NCBI RefSeq assembly: GCF_008180615.1
Contig: NZ_VTEH01000025.1
Coordinates: 1,520-43,424 of the forward strand
DNA length: 41,905 bases
Direction: 5' to 3'
DNA from: Rossellomorea vietnamensis
GTDB lineage: Bacteria > Bacillota > Bacilli > Bacillales > Bacillaceae_B
Below, piece after piece: positions 8,610 through 16,458 of the stretch. The notes under the pieces are model-generated. The model did not search any database, had not been told where the DNA came from, and saw nothing but the letters and a program-made list of their open reading frames with translations. Positions within the stretch are counted from its first letter, which is position 1. Each line of letters starts with the position of its first letter. The translations under genes and the position numbers were made by a program.

Positions 8610-10057
8610 AAGTATTATTTGTTGTCTCGGAATGTGTCCCATTCATAAAGTCCGGAGGCCTGGCAGACGTTGCCGGCTCACTGCCGAAGGAATTGAGAAG
8701 TCTTGGTACAGACGTCAGGGTCATTCTGCCGAAGTATCAGTCCATAGCGGAAGAATATAAAAGCAGTATGAAAAAGGTATGCGAGTTTACAGTTTCCATT
8801 GGCTGGAGAGAACAATACTGCGGCATAGAGTCATTGGAAATTGATGGGGTCACATTCTATTTTGTTGATAATGAATACTATTTCAAACGAGATGGTCTGT
8901 ATGGATATTGGGATGATGGCGAAAGGTTCTCCTATTTCACTAAAGCAGTATTGGAAAGCTTGGAACACCTGAATTTTTATCCGGAGATTCTTCACTGCCA
9001 TGATTGGCACACCGGTATGATTCCATTTCTCCTGCGCACCCAATATCAGTGGAGGAAAGGATACAGTTTCATCAGGACTATTTTCACGATCCACAACCTT
9101 CAGTTTCAAGGTGTTTTCCCTAAAGAAGTGATGACAGAGCTTTTGGGGATAGAAGAGTCCTGCTTTCATCCTGAAAAGCTGGAGTTTTACGGAAACATCA
9201 ACTTCATGAAGGCAGCTTTGATCTCCAGTGATTATATTACCACTGTCAGCCCGACTTACCGGGATGAGATTTTGACAGCTTACTATGGTGAAAAACTCGA
9301 GGGTGTCTTAAAGGGACGTGCAGGAAATCTCCAAGGAATATTAAACGGTATAGATGATTCTTACTATTCTCCGGAAGCAGGCGGCGAGACCATCCCTTTC
9401 ACAAAAGAAATTCTAAGTGGAAAAAAAGAAAATAAGATGCGTCTTCAGCAGAAATTCGGCCTCGAACAAAATCCAGAGGTGCCAATCATTTCGATTGTAT
9501 CAAGATTAACTAAGCAAAAAGGGCTTGATCTGGTCAAGGGAGTCTTTCATGAAATCATGCAGGAAAATCTGCAATTTATCATTCTCGGTACAGGTGAGCA
9601 GGAATTTCAACAATTCTTCAAAGAAATGGAAAGCATTTATACGGAGAAGCTCAGAGTAACAATTGGATTTGATGAAGAACTTGCTAAACAGATCTATGCC
9701 GGAGCGGATCTTTTCTTGATGCCATCGCGGTTTGAACCATGCGGGCTGGGCCAAATGATTGCTTTAAGATATGGAACGCTGCCCCTTGTCCGCGAAACAG
9801 GCGGGTTGAATGACACCGTTCAGTCTTATAATGAGGAAACAAAAGAAGGACATGGATTCTCATTCGCGAATTTTAACGCCCACGATATGCTCTATACTTT
9901 AAATCGGGCACTGTCGATTTATCATGAAGATCAAGAAACATGGAACCTTATCGTCAAAGAAGCAATGGGGATCGATTGTGGATGGGCCCAGTCCGCTTTT
10001 AAATATAATCGGTTGTATGCGAAAATTTCCTCCAGGAGTGAGAGCCATGTTTTCTGA
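8606..10057 (+). CDS. glgA: Glycogen synthase GlgA (ADP-glucose)
   Basis: Adds glucose from ADP-glucose to the growing alpha-1,4 glucan. GT5-family GT-B protein of 483 residues. The N-terminal MKVLFVVSECVPFIKSGGLADV contains the ADP-glucose-binding KxGGL motif (Lys15-Leu19). The C-terminal domain shows SRLTKQKGLDL and the PSRFEPCGLGQMIALRYG/ETGGLNDTV motifs. The start is GTG 8606 in a GTGA overlap with the glgD stop, indicating translational coupling; AAGGAG lies 12 bases upstream. The reading frame stays open further upstream inside glgD, but family alignment places the start at MKVLFV. It overlaps glgP by 11 bp. Confidence 0.96.
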   Translation: MKVLFVVSECVPFIKSGGLADVAGSLPKELRSLGTDVRVILPKYQSIAEEYKSSMKKVCEFTVSIGWREQYCGIESLEIDGVTFYFVDNEYYFKRDGLYGYWDDGERFSYFTKAVLESLEHLNFYPEILHCHDWHTGMIPFLLRTQYQWRKGYSFIRTIFTIHNLQFQGVFPKEVMTELLGIEESCFHPEKLEFYGNINFMKAALISSDYITTVSPTYRDEILTAYYGEKLEGVLKGRAGNLQGILNGIDDSYYSPEAGGETIPFTKEILSGKKENKMRLQQKFGLEQNPEVPIISIVSRLTKQKGLDLVKGVFHEIMQENLQFIILGTGEQEFQQFFKEMESIYTEKLRVTIGFDEELAKQIYAGADLFLMPSRFEPCGLGQMIALRYGTLPLVRETGGLNDTVQSYNEETKEGHGFSFANFNAHDMLYTLNRALSIYHEDQETWNLIVKEAMGIDCGWAQSAFKYNRLYAKISSRSESHVF

Positions 10058-12455
10058 TGTGAATGATTTCAAAGAAGCTTTTCTGAAGAGGCTTGAAATG
10101 ATGTACGGAAAAACCTTCCCTGACTCCACCCCTCGCGACCAATACTTTACGCTCGGGAATATGATCAGGGAGTATATCAGCATTAATTGGATCGGCACAA
10201 ATGAACAGTATCGATTCAACGGGCAGAAGCAGGTTTATTACCTGTCGATTGAATTTCTGCTGGGCCGTCTTCTGCGCCAAAATCTTATGAATCTGGGAAT
10301 CTATGAAACGGTGGAAGCAGGGTTGAATGACCTTGGAATCGATCTTGATGAGATTGAGGAAGAGGAAGCGGATGCTGGTCTTGGAAATGGGGGATTGGGA
10401 AGGCTGGCTGCCTGTTTCCTTGACTCTTTGGCATCACTTGATCTGCCGGGACATGGGTGCGGAATCCGATATAAACACGGACTTTTCGAACAAAAGATCG
10501 TGAAAGGATTTCAGGTGGAATTGCCGGAACAGTGGCTTCGGCATGGGCACGTATGGGAAGTAAGGAAGCCGGATCTTGCGGTGGAGGTGCTCTTCTGGGG
10601 AAGAGTGGAATCCTCTGAAGACAAAGGCCGCTGGAAGTTCAGGCATGTGGACGCTGAAGCGGTGACTGCTGTTCCTTACGATATGCCTGTAGTAGGTTAT
10701 CAGAATTCAACCGTCAATACCCTGAGGCTGTGGAGTGCGGAACCTTCTTCTTATCAAGCGGGCAAGGACATGATGAAGCATAAGAGGGAAACAGAAGCCA
10801 TCACAGAATTTCTCTATCCGGATGATACCCATGATGAAGGAAAGATTCTTCGTTTAAAGCAGCAGTATTTCCTTGTCAGTGCAAGCCTCCGTTCAATTCT
10901 CAGATCTTACACTGCGAAAAAAAGGGATATCCGTGAGCTGCATGAATATATATCGCTTCATATCAATGATACCCATCCGGTGCTGGCAATCCCTGAATTA
11001 ATGAGGATCCTGCTGGATGAACATGGATTGGATTGGGACGAAGCCTGGGAAATCACCACTAAGACGTTCGCCTATACCAACCATACGACATTATCAGAAG
11101 CGCTGGAAAAGTGGCCGGTAAGGATATTTCAACCGCTGCTGCCGCGTATTTTCATGATTGTGAATGAAATCAATGAGAGGTTCTGTCAAAGTCTGTGGAG
11201 TGAGTATCCAGGGGACTGGGACAGAATAGAGCAAATGGCCATCATTTCTCATAATGAGATCAAGATGGCGCACCTGGCGATTGCAGGAAGCTTCAGTGTG
11301 AACGGCGTTGCTGCGATACATACCGAAATTCTGAAGCAGCGTGAAATGAATTTGTTTTATCAATTTTATCCTGAAAAATTTAATAATAAGACCAATGGGA
11401 TCACTCACCGCAGGTGGCTCCTGAAGGCAAATCAGCCGCTGGCCAAGCTGGTGTCGAATGCCATCGGCAGCGACTGGATTTATGAGCCGGAAAAGCTGCA
11501 GAAGCTTCAAGCATTCAAGGATGACCGCATGTTCCTTGAAGAGCTTCATAAAGTGAAAAAATATAAAAAAGAGCAGCTAGCCCTGAAAATTATGGAGCAA
11601 AACAGGATCGAGATTGACCCGGAATCGATTTTTGATGTGCAAATTAAACGTCTTCATGCTTATAAAAGACAGCTTCTGAATGTACTGCACATCCTTCATC
11701 TGTATAACCGTTTCAGGGAAGATTCAAGTTTTGATATGCACCCAAGAACTTTCATCTTCGGCGCGAAGGCTTCACCAGGATATTTTTATGCCAAAAAAAT
11801 CATCAAGCTGATTGATTCAGTGGCGAAGCTTGTCAATAATGATCCTATAGTAAAAGGCCGAATAAAAGTCGTGTTCATGGAAAACTACAGGGTATCGCTG
11901 GCAGAAGATATTATCCCGGCCGCGGATATCAGCGAGCAGATCTCTACTGCAAGTAAAGAGGCTTCCGGTACCGGCAATATGAAGTTCATGATGAACGGGG
12001 CCCTCACTGTAGGTACGCTTGATGGCGCGAATATAGAAATCCTTGAGAAAGCAGGACAAGAAAATATTTTTATTTTCGGTTTGACGGCAGAAGAGGTCAT
12101 GAAGTATTACGCTGAGGGCGGGTACTATTCTATGGAATATTATCATCATGATGAACATATCCGGCAAGTGGTCAACCAGCTGATCGATGGGACACTCCCT
12201 GATGCAGCCGATCATTTTGAAGAGGTGTTCGATTCGCTGCTCGCTGAAAATGATCAATATTTTGTACTGAGGGATTTCTCTTCCTATGCCTCTATTCAAG
12301 AAAAGGCAGGCAGAGCTTACGAAGATAGAGAAAAGTGGCTGAAGATGAGCTTAGCCAATATTGCAGAATCAGGTTATTTCTCCAGCGACCGGACCATTAA
12401 GCAATACGCCCGGGAGATTTGGGGGATTGCCGGGAAAGAACTGCAGAGAAGGTAA
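10047..12455 (+). CDS. glgP: Glycogen phosphorylase GlgP
   Basis: Releases glucose-1-phosphate from glycogen ends using phosphate and pyridoxal phosphate. GT35 protein of 802 residues, the usual length. The PLP attachment motif EASGTGNMKFMMNGAL places the Schiff-base lysine at about residue 646, followed by GTLDGANIEI. The phosphorylase N-terminal motif GLGNGGLGRLAACFLDS is also clear. ATG 10047 has AGGAG eight bases upstream and overlaps the glgA stop by 11 bp. Last gene of the glg operon; a strong hairpin follows. Having synthesis and degradation genes in one operon is normal for Bacillus. Confidence 0.97.
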   Translation: MFSDVNDFKEAFLKRLEMMYGKTFPDSTPRDQYFTLGNMIREYISINWIGTNEQYRFNGQKQVYYLSIEFLLGRLLRQNLMNLGIYETVEAGLNDLGIDLDEIEEEEADAGLGNGGLGRLAACFLDSLASLDLPGHGCGIRYKHGLFEQKIVKGFQVELPEQWLRHGHVWEVRKPDLAVEVLFWGRVESSEDKGRWKFRHVDAEAVTAVPYDMPVVGYQNSTVNTLRLWSAEPSSYQAGKDMMKHKRETEAITEFLYPDDTHDEGKILRLKQQYFLVSASLRSILRSYTAKKRDIRELHEYISLHINDTHPVLAIPELMRILLDEHGLDWDEAWEITTKTFAYTNHTTLSEALEKWPVRIFQPLLPRIFMIVNEINERFCQSLWSEYPGDWDRIEQMAIISHNEIKMAHLAIAGSFSVNGVAAIHTEILKQREMNLFYQFYPEKFNNKTNGITHRRWLLKANQPLAKLVSNAIGSDWIYEPEKLQKLQAFKDDRMFLEELHKVKKYKKEQLALKIMEQNRIEIDPESIFDVQIKRLHAYKRQLLNVLHILHLYNRFREDSSFDMHPRTFIFGAKASPGYFYAKKIIKLIDSVAKLVNNDPIVKGRIKVVFMENYRVSLAEDIIPAADISEQISTASKEASGTGNMKFMMNGALTVGTLDGANIEILEKAGQENIFIFGLTAEEVMKYYAEGGYYSMEYYHHDEHIRQVVNQLIDGTLPDAADHFEEVFDSLLAENDQYFVLRDFSSYASIQEKAGRAYEDREKWLKMSLANIAESGYFSSDRTIKQYAREIWGIAGKELQRR

Positions 12456-12495
12456 CAGAAGGGAAGCACCAGTGTATCGGTGCTTCCCTTCTGTC
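12456..12495 (+). terminator. Hairpin terminator after glgP
   Basis: Perfect 15-bp stem CAGAAGGGAAGCACC / GGTGCTTCCCTTCTG starting at the base after the glgP stop. The following bases (TCTTAGT) are only weakly T-rich, so termination may be partial. It lies between converging genes. Confidence 0.7.
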
Positions 12496-12579
12496 TTAGT
12501 ATGTAGGAGGCCGATTCCACCCGGCCCCCAAGTGTGAGTAAAGATATCTATACATCATCAGGCATCTTAGCCTGTGACT

Positions 12580-13335
12580 TTATTTTTTCTTATCGGAAAC
12601 GTAGCTGTCCTCTTTTTTATATGGAATATCTCCAAGTGGGGATTCTAGTTCTTCCCGATCTAGATTTTCTTCGTACTTTTCCATCTTCTCATTTGGGACG
12701 ACTTTCCTGTCCTTACCTTCAATGTCTGTCGCAGAGAAGGAATCAATGTCTTCGGTATTTCCGTCATTTGAATTGACGCCATCCTGGTACATGGAATCGT
12801 AATCCTCATAGGTGCCCTGAAAGTCGGATGGGGTTTCAGAAGTACCATATCTTCCGGCTTCCTGGAAGCTGTCCTGATAGTCTTTGATTTCATCCCGGCG
12901 GCCTTTGATATAACTGTCATTCTTAGGCGGAGTGAGGATTTCTTCCTCTACGGGCCTGTCTCCTGCAAGTGATTTCTCCGGCGTATCCTCTACACAATAA
13001 AGAGTAGTCGGCAGTACTTCCAGCCTTCCATACTCAATCTCCTTGCCGCATACCTTACATTCTCCGTAAGTCCCATCTTCCATGGCAGAAAGTGCTTCTT
13101 GTACTTTTTCCATCTCCGATTGAGCATGTTCGTCAAGGGCAAACCCTTTTTCACGCTCATATAACTCTGTACCGAGATCGGCAGGATGGTTATCGGCCGT
13201 ATTCAACTCACCGTATCTTTCCTGCTCAGATTGGTTGTGCAGGGTCTCCTTGTCATTATCCAGGCGCCTTTGCAGCTGTTCCTTCCGCTCAAGCAATTCA
13301 TCTTTTAACTTGCCAAGCTGTTTATCCGTCAACAT
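12580..13335 (-). CDS. yteA: YteA-family DksA/TraR-type zinc-finger protein
   Basis: Belongs to the Bacillus YteA family (TraR/DksA superfamily, sporulation-associated in annotation); the molecular role is not established. The 251-residue protein has an N-terminal helical region (residues 1-85, probable coiled coil), then a DksA-like finger: C93-x2-C96 in GECKVCGKEI, the conserved RLEVLPTTLYC with C114, and Asp at 117 where a fourth Cys would be expected. The C-terminal ~120 residues are acidic and low-complexity. The start is ATG 13335 with AAAGGA ten bases upstream; a GTG three codons earlier has no spacing for it. Position between glg and menA matches B. subtilis yteA. Converges with glgP. 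Confidence 0.88.
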   Translation of the reverse strand: MLTDKQLGKLKDELLERKEQLQRRLDNDKETLHNQSEQERYGELNTADNHPADLGTELYEREKGFALDEHAQSEMEKVQEALSAMEDGTYGECKVCGKEIEYGRLEVLPTTLYCVEDTPEKSLAGDRPVEEEILTPPKNDSYIKGRRDEIKDYQDSFQEAGRYGTSETPSDFQGTYEDYDSMYQDGVNSNDGNTEDIDSFSATDIEGKDRKVVPNEKMEKYEENLDREELESPLGDIPYKKEDSYVSDKKK

Positions 13336-13640
13336 CCGTTTCACGTCCTTTATACCTGTTTTTATATCGATGTAAACATTTTAGTGTAAAAAGTTACATT
13401 CATTTTCATGTATGTTGTACTTTATCCAATATGGCCGGTGTGGAAACATTATTTTGTTTTATGGAAAACTTTGAGAGGCTGCAGAACAAGTGAATCATGG
13501 TTAGTTGTTTGATTGATTTGGTTTGGTTTGGCACCTGGGGAAAGGGTTTTACTGAGTGTTGTTGGGCAGTTGGCAAAGTGATTTAAAATGTGGGAGATTG
13601 TGCTTTGGGGAGGGACATGTGTGAGTGCTTTTAAGCTGGA
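13336..13640. other. Gene-free spacer upstream of yteA
   Basis: This must hold the yteA promoter (minus strand); the AT-rich part 13345-13430 is the likely place but I cannot assign boxes with confidence. From about 13490 the sequence becomes GT-rich on the plus strand and, around 13609-13640, runs into degenerate bases resembling the 53-bp repeats that follow (GTGTGAGTGCTTTTAAGCTGG). Confidence 0.5.
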
Positions 13641-14705
13641 TGTGTATCCAGAGAGTCGAGGTGGGTACACGAGTTGCTGCTTTTTAATGAAGATATGTAT
13701 CCAGAGAGTCGAGGTGGGTACACGAGTTAGTGCTTTTTAGTGAAGATGTGTATCCAGAGAGGCGAGGTCGGTACACGAGTTAGTGCTTTTTAGTGAAGAT
13801 GTGTATCCAGAGAGGCGAGGTCGGTACACGAGTTAGTGCTTTTTAGTGAAGACGTGTATCCAGAGAGGCGAGTTGGATACATGAGTAGGTGCTTTTTGGT
13901 GAAGACGTTGTATCCAGAGAGGCGAGGTGGATACATGAGTGAGTGCTTTTTAGTGAAGATGTGTATCCAGAGAGACAGGGTGGGTACATGAGTAGGTGCT
14001 TTTTGGGGAAGACGTGTATCCAGAGGGTCGAGGTGGGTACATGAGTGAGTGCTTTTTGGTGAAGACGTGTATCCAGGGAGGCGAAGTGGGTACATGAGCT
14101 TGTGCTTTTAGATGTAGATGTGTATCCAGAGGGTCGAGGTGGGTACAAGAGTAAGTGCTTTTTGGTGAAGATGTGTATCCAGGGAGTCGAGGTGGGTACA
14201 CGAGTTGATGCTTTTTTGTGAAGATATGTATCCAGAGAGGCGAGGTGGGTACATGAGTAGGTGCTTTTTGGGGAAGACGTGTATCCAGGGAGGCGAGGTG
14301 GGTACATGAGATGGTGCTTTTTGGTGAAGATGTGTATCCAGGGAGGCGAGGTGGGTACACGAGTTGATGCTTTTTAGTGAAGATATGTATCCAGAGAGAC
14401 GAGGTGGGTACATGAGTAAGTGCTTTTTAGTGAAGATATGTATCCAGAGAGGCGAGGTGGGTACACGAGTGAGTGCTTTTTGGTGAAGACGTGTATCCAG
14501 AGGGTCGAGGTGGGTACACGAGATGGTGCTTTTTAGTGAAGATGTGTATCCAGAGAGGCGAGGTGGGTACATGAGTAGGTGCTTTTTGGTGAAGATATGT
14601 ATCCAGAGAGGCGAGGTGGGTACATGAGTAGGTGCTTTTTGGTGAAGATATGTATCCAGAGAGGCGAAGTGGGTACAATAGTGTGTGCTTTTGGGTGAAG
14701 ATGTC
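13641..14705 (+). repeat. Tandem array 1: about 20 units of a 53-bp repeat
   Basis: Units start at about 13641, 13694, 13747, 13800, 13853, 13907, 13960, 14013, 14066, 14119, 14172, 14225, 14279, 14331, 14384, 14437, 14490, 14542, 14596 and 14649, a nearly constant 53-bp step. Each unit reads TGTATCCAGAGAGGCGAGGT then GGGTACAYGAGT, then a GTGCTTTTTRGTGAAGA linker. TGTATCC and GGGTACA (GGATACA in two units) form a hairpin in every unit; with GGGTACA this needs a G-U pair that exists only in plus-strand RNA. The minus strand is free of stop codons in all frames, giving spurious reading frames. The array runs directly into the damaged left end of the MITE-like element that follows. Confidence 0.93.
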
Positions 14706-15029
14706 CTAAAAGATTTTTGCTTTAGAATGCTATTTTATCTCCTCCACATTTTCACGTGGAAGGATTGGAGCGTAAGGCGTGCGACCTCCTGAGGGACTAG
14801 TGGTCGTCTAGTTCCAGCACCTAGCCCCTCGGGGTTAAATAACCTCAAGAGAATAAAAGGAAAAACCGCCTTTTTTCTCTTGAGAACATTTGCCTGTCGG
14901 GGCTGACCGAGGCGCTTCCACATTTATACAGGCGAAGCCGAGGAGGCCGGGCGCCCGCCCCGCGGAGTAGCGTGCCTGGAGCGGAAATCCATTACTTTAA
15001 ATATAGCCACTATCTTTGCGAAAACAGCC
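14706..15029 (+). mobile_element. MITE-like element A (class II core, carrying a nested insert)
   Basis: The right terminal repeat (ATAGCCACTATCTTTGCG, then AAAACAGCC) is intact. The left one is truncated: CCTAAAAGATTTTTGCTTT survives but the outermost ~8 bases are replaced by the end of tandem array 1. The core has the GC-rich inverted segments GGATTGGAGCG...AGGCGTGCGAC and CGTGCCTGGAGCGGAAATCC. A second element (14804-14928) interrupts the core. It shares layout with elements D (24486-24911) and E (36442-36665). No protein is encoded, so any movement would depend on a transposase elsewhere. Confidence 0.75.
14804..14928 (+). repeat. Nested small structured element, copy 1 (inside element A)
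   Basis: Starts TCGTCTAGTTCCAGCACC and ends GGCGCTTCCACATTTATA; GCACCTAGCCCC and GGGGCTGACCGAGGCGC form imperfect terminal inverted repeats. An inner stem pairs CTCAAGAGA with TCTCTTGAG around an AAAAGG/CCTTTT stem. Comparison with element E, which has no insert, shows that this block interrupts the element A core between GGGACTAG and CAGGCGAAGCCGAGG. Confidence 0.75.
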
Positions 15030-15036
15030 ATTAAGA

Positions 15037-15063
15037 AAGACCAGCCGATAAAAGGCTGGTCTT
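15037..15063 (-). terminator. Terminator of menA
   Basis: 10-bp stem AAGACCAGCC / GGCTGGTCTT with a 7-nt loop, located 3 bp beyond the menA stop on the minus strand and followed by TCTTAATGG. Confidence 0.8.
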
Positions 15064-15065
15064 CT

Positions 15066-15986
15066 TTAGATATAACTGATGAACAGCCCGATTGAAAGCA
15101 GAAAACCAAAAATGGTATTTGTTTGCGCAGTTGCTTTCATGGCCGGCATCATTTGGATAGGCATCGTTTTTCCGATGAAGCCTTTATATGCTTTATAAGC
15201 TTTTGGGATGCTGACTAAACAAATCAGCAGCCAAGGGGTAAAGGAACCCGCTAGGACCAACCCGATGATCCAGATGTAGGATAGTGCAAACATGGCACCC
15301 AGGAGGTTGATTGCTTTTTTTCTTCCAATAAGGATAGCGAGTGTCTTTCTTCCGTTTTCTTTATCTCCGTCGAGATCACGGATGTTGTTGGCCATCAGGA
15401 TCATGCCGACCAGGATGAAGATCGGGATGGAAATCAATATGCTTGAAAGGGTCACTGTACCGGTTTGGATATAGAAAGAGATCAATATGATGACAATTCC
15501 CATAAAGAACCCTGCTACGACTTCACCAAGAGGCGTGTAAGCAATTGGAACAGGTCCACCAGTATAAAAGTAGCCTGCCGCCATGCAAACTAAGCCTATT
15601 ACCGCGAGCCACCAGCTGCTGTTTGCACAGATGTACATGCCTAGTAAAAATGCTATGCCATATAGGCCGAACGCGAGATTCTTGACAGTGGAAGGTTTCA
15701 CTCCGTTGCGGACAATGGCTCCGCCTATGCCGATGGAATTCTCATTATCGAGGCCTCTGGCAAAATCATAGTATTCATTGAACATGTTGGTTGCGGCCTG
15801 AATAAGGATGCTGGCCGCCAGCATAGCTAAAAAAAGAAGCCAGTCAATTTCCCCGTATTGAACAGCCAGGGCGGTTCCCAGCAGGACGGGTACAAATGCG
15901 GCTGTAAGTGTATGCGGTCTGGTCAGCTGCCACCAGATACGCCAGCCTTTATCTGACTCCACAATATTGGACGTATAAGTCTCCAT
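15066..15986 (-). CDS. menA: 1,4-dihydroxy-2-naphthoate polyprenyltransferase MenA
   Basis: Attaches the polyprenyl tail to 1,4-dihydroxy-2-naphthoate, giving demethylmenaquinone, in the cytoplasmic membrane. UbiA-superfamily protein of 306 residues with about eight to nine membrane segments. The first Asp-rich motif is NEYYDFARGLD (Asn70, Asp74, Asp80), the second NNIRDLDGDKENGRKT. ATG 15986 with AAGGAGAG six bases upstream. It is divergent from menF, as in B. subtilis, so the men genes share one intergenic control region (15987-16458). Confidence 0.96.
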   Translation of the reverse strand: METYTSNIVESDKGWRIWWQLTRPHTLTAAFVPVLLGTALAVQYGEIDWLLFLAMLAASILIQAATNMFNEYYDFARGLDNENSIGIGGAIVRNGVKPSTVKNLAFGLYGIAFLLGMYICANSSWWLAVIGLVCMAAGYFYTGGPVPIAYTPLGEVVAGFFMGIVIILISFYIQTGTVTLSSILISIPIFILVGMILMANNIRDLDGDKENGRKTLAILIGRKKAINLLGAMFALSYIWIIGLVLAGSFTPWLLICLVSIPKAYKAYKGFIGKTMPIQMMPAMKATAQTNTIFGFLLSIGLFISYI

Positions 15987-16187
15987 TTTTGTCTCTCCTT
16001 AATTGTGGAAAATAGTAAGATTACAATTGCTTTACAGATTAAAGTTTAGGTAAAGGACACAAATGTGTCAATAACTTTTTCAAAAAGCCGGAAGGTGTTA
16101 TTTTCCATAAGCCGAAAGGCAAAACGTTCCGTTTCTCAAATGAGGAAAAAGAGGTTATTATATAATAAGGAAATAAATTGTTGAGCG

Positions 16188-16216
16188 TTGACACGAATAT
16201 ACGTCAGGTGTATCTT
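16188..16216 (+). promoter_or_regulatory. Candidate sigma-A promoter of the men operon
   Basis: Consensus -35 TTGACA (16188-16193), 17-bp spacer, -10 TATCTT (16211-16216). It lies 243 bp upstream of menF, and MITE-like element B sits between the promoter and menF, so the transcript would carry the element as a leader. Confidence 0.55.
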
Positions 16217-16241
16217 AAAATAGGTTTAATCTTAAGGAAAA

Positions 16242-16429
16242 AGCTGTTTTCGTATATTGCTGCTTTCGGAAAAATCCCAAGAGCCGGATTTTTCCCCGGA
16301 TACTAAAGATTATCTCTCTTAACGGAGAGAGTAGCTCTTTTCTTTCTGCTTATCAGAATACTTCCGGTAAAATATGTCGTAAATCTATAATAGTCATATT
16401 AAATAGCAACAATGTTTACGGAAAGAGCC
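16242..16429 (+). mobile_element. MITE-like element B (class I core) in the menF leader
   Basis: 188 bp. Left end AGCTGTTTTCGTATATTGC, right end AGCAACAATGTTTACGG then AAAGAGCC; the two are imperfect inverted repeats. It is flanked by the direct repeat TAAGGAAAA (16233-16241 and 16430-16438), a 9-bp target-site duplication. The core has a GGAAAAATCC/GGATTTTTCC hairpin and an AGCTCTTTTCTTTC segment, and closely resembles element C in front of menE. Confidence 0.75.
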
Positions 16430-16458
16430 TAAGGAAAAGGCTTTATGGGGGGATTGTT

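Noticed and set aside
13790..14678. Long minus-strand reading frames (up to 154 codons) rich in MYPPRLSGYTSS-like repeats
   Set aside because: They are by-products of the 53-bp array, which contains no stop codon in any minus-strand frame. 53 is not a multiple of three, so the frame cycles every three units. No ribosome binding site or coding signal is seen.
13641..14705. CRISPR array
   Set aside because: The whole 53-bp unit is repeated, without unique spacers, and no cas genes are near.
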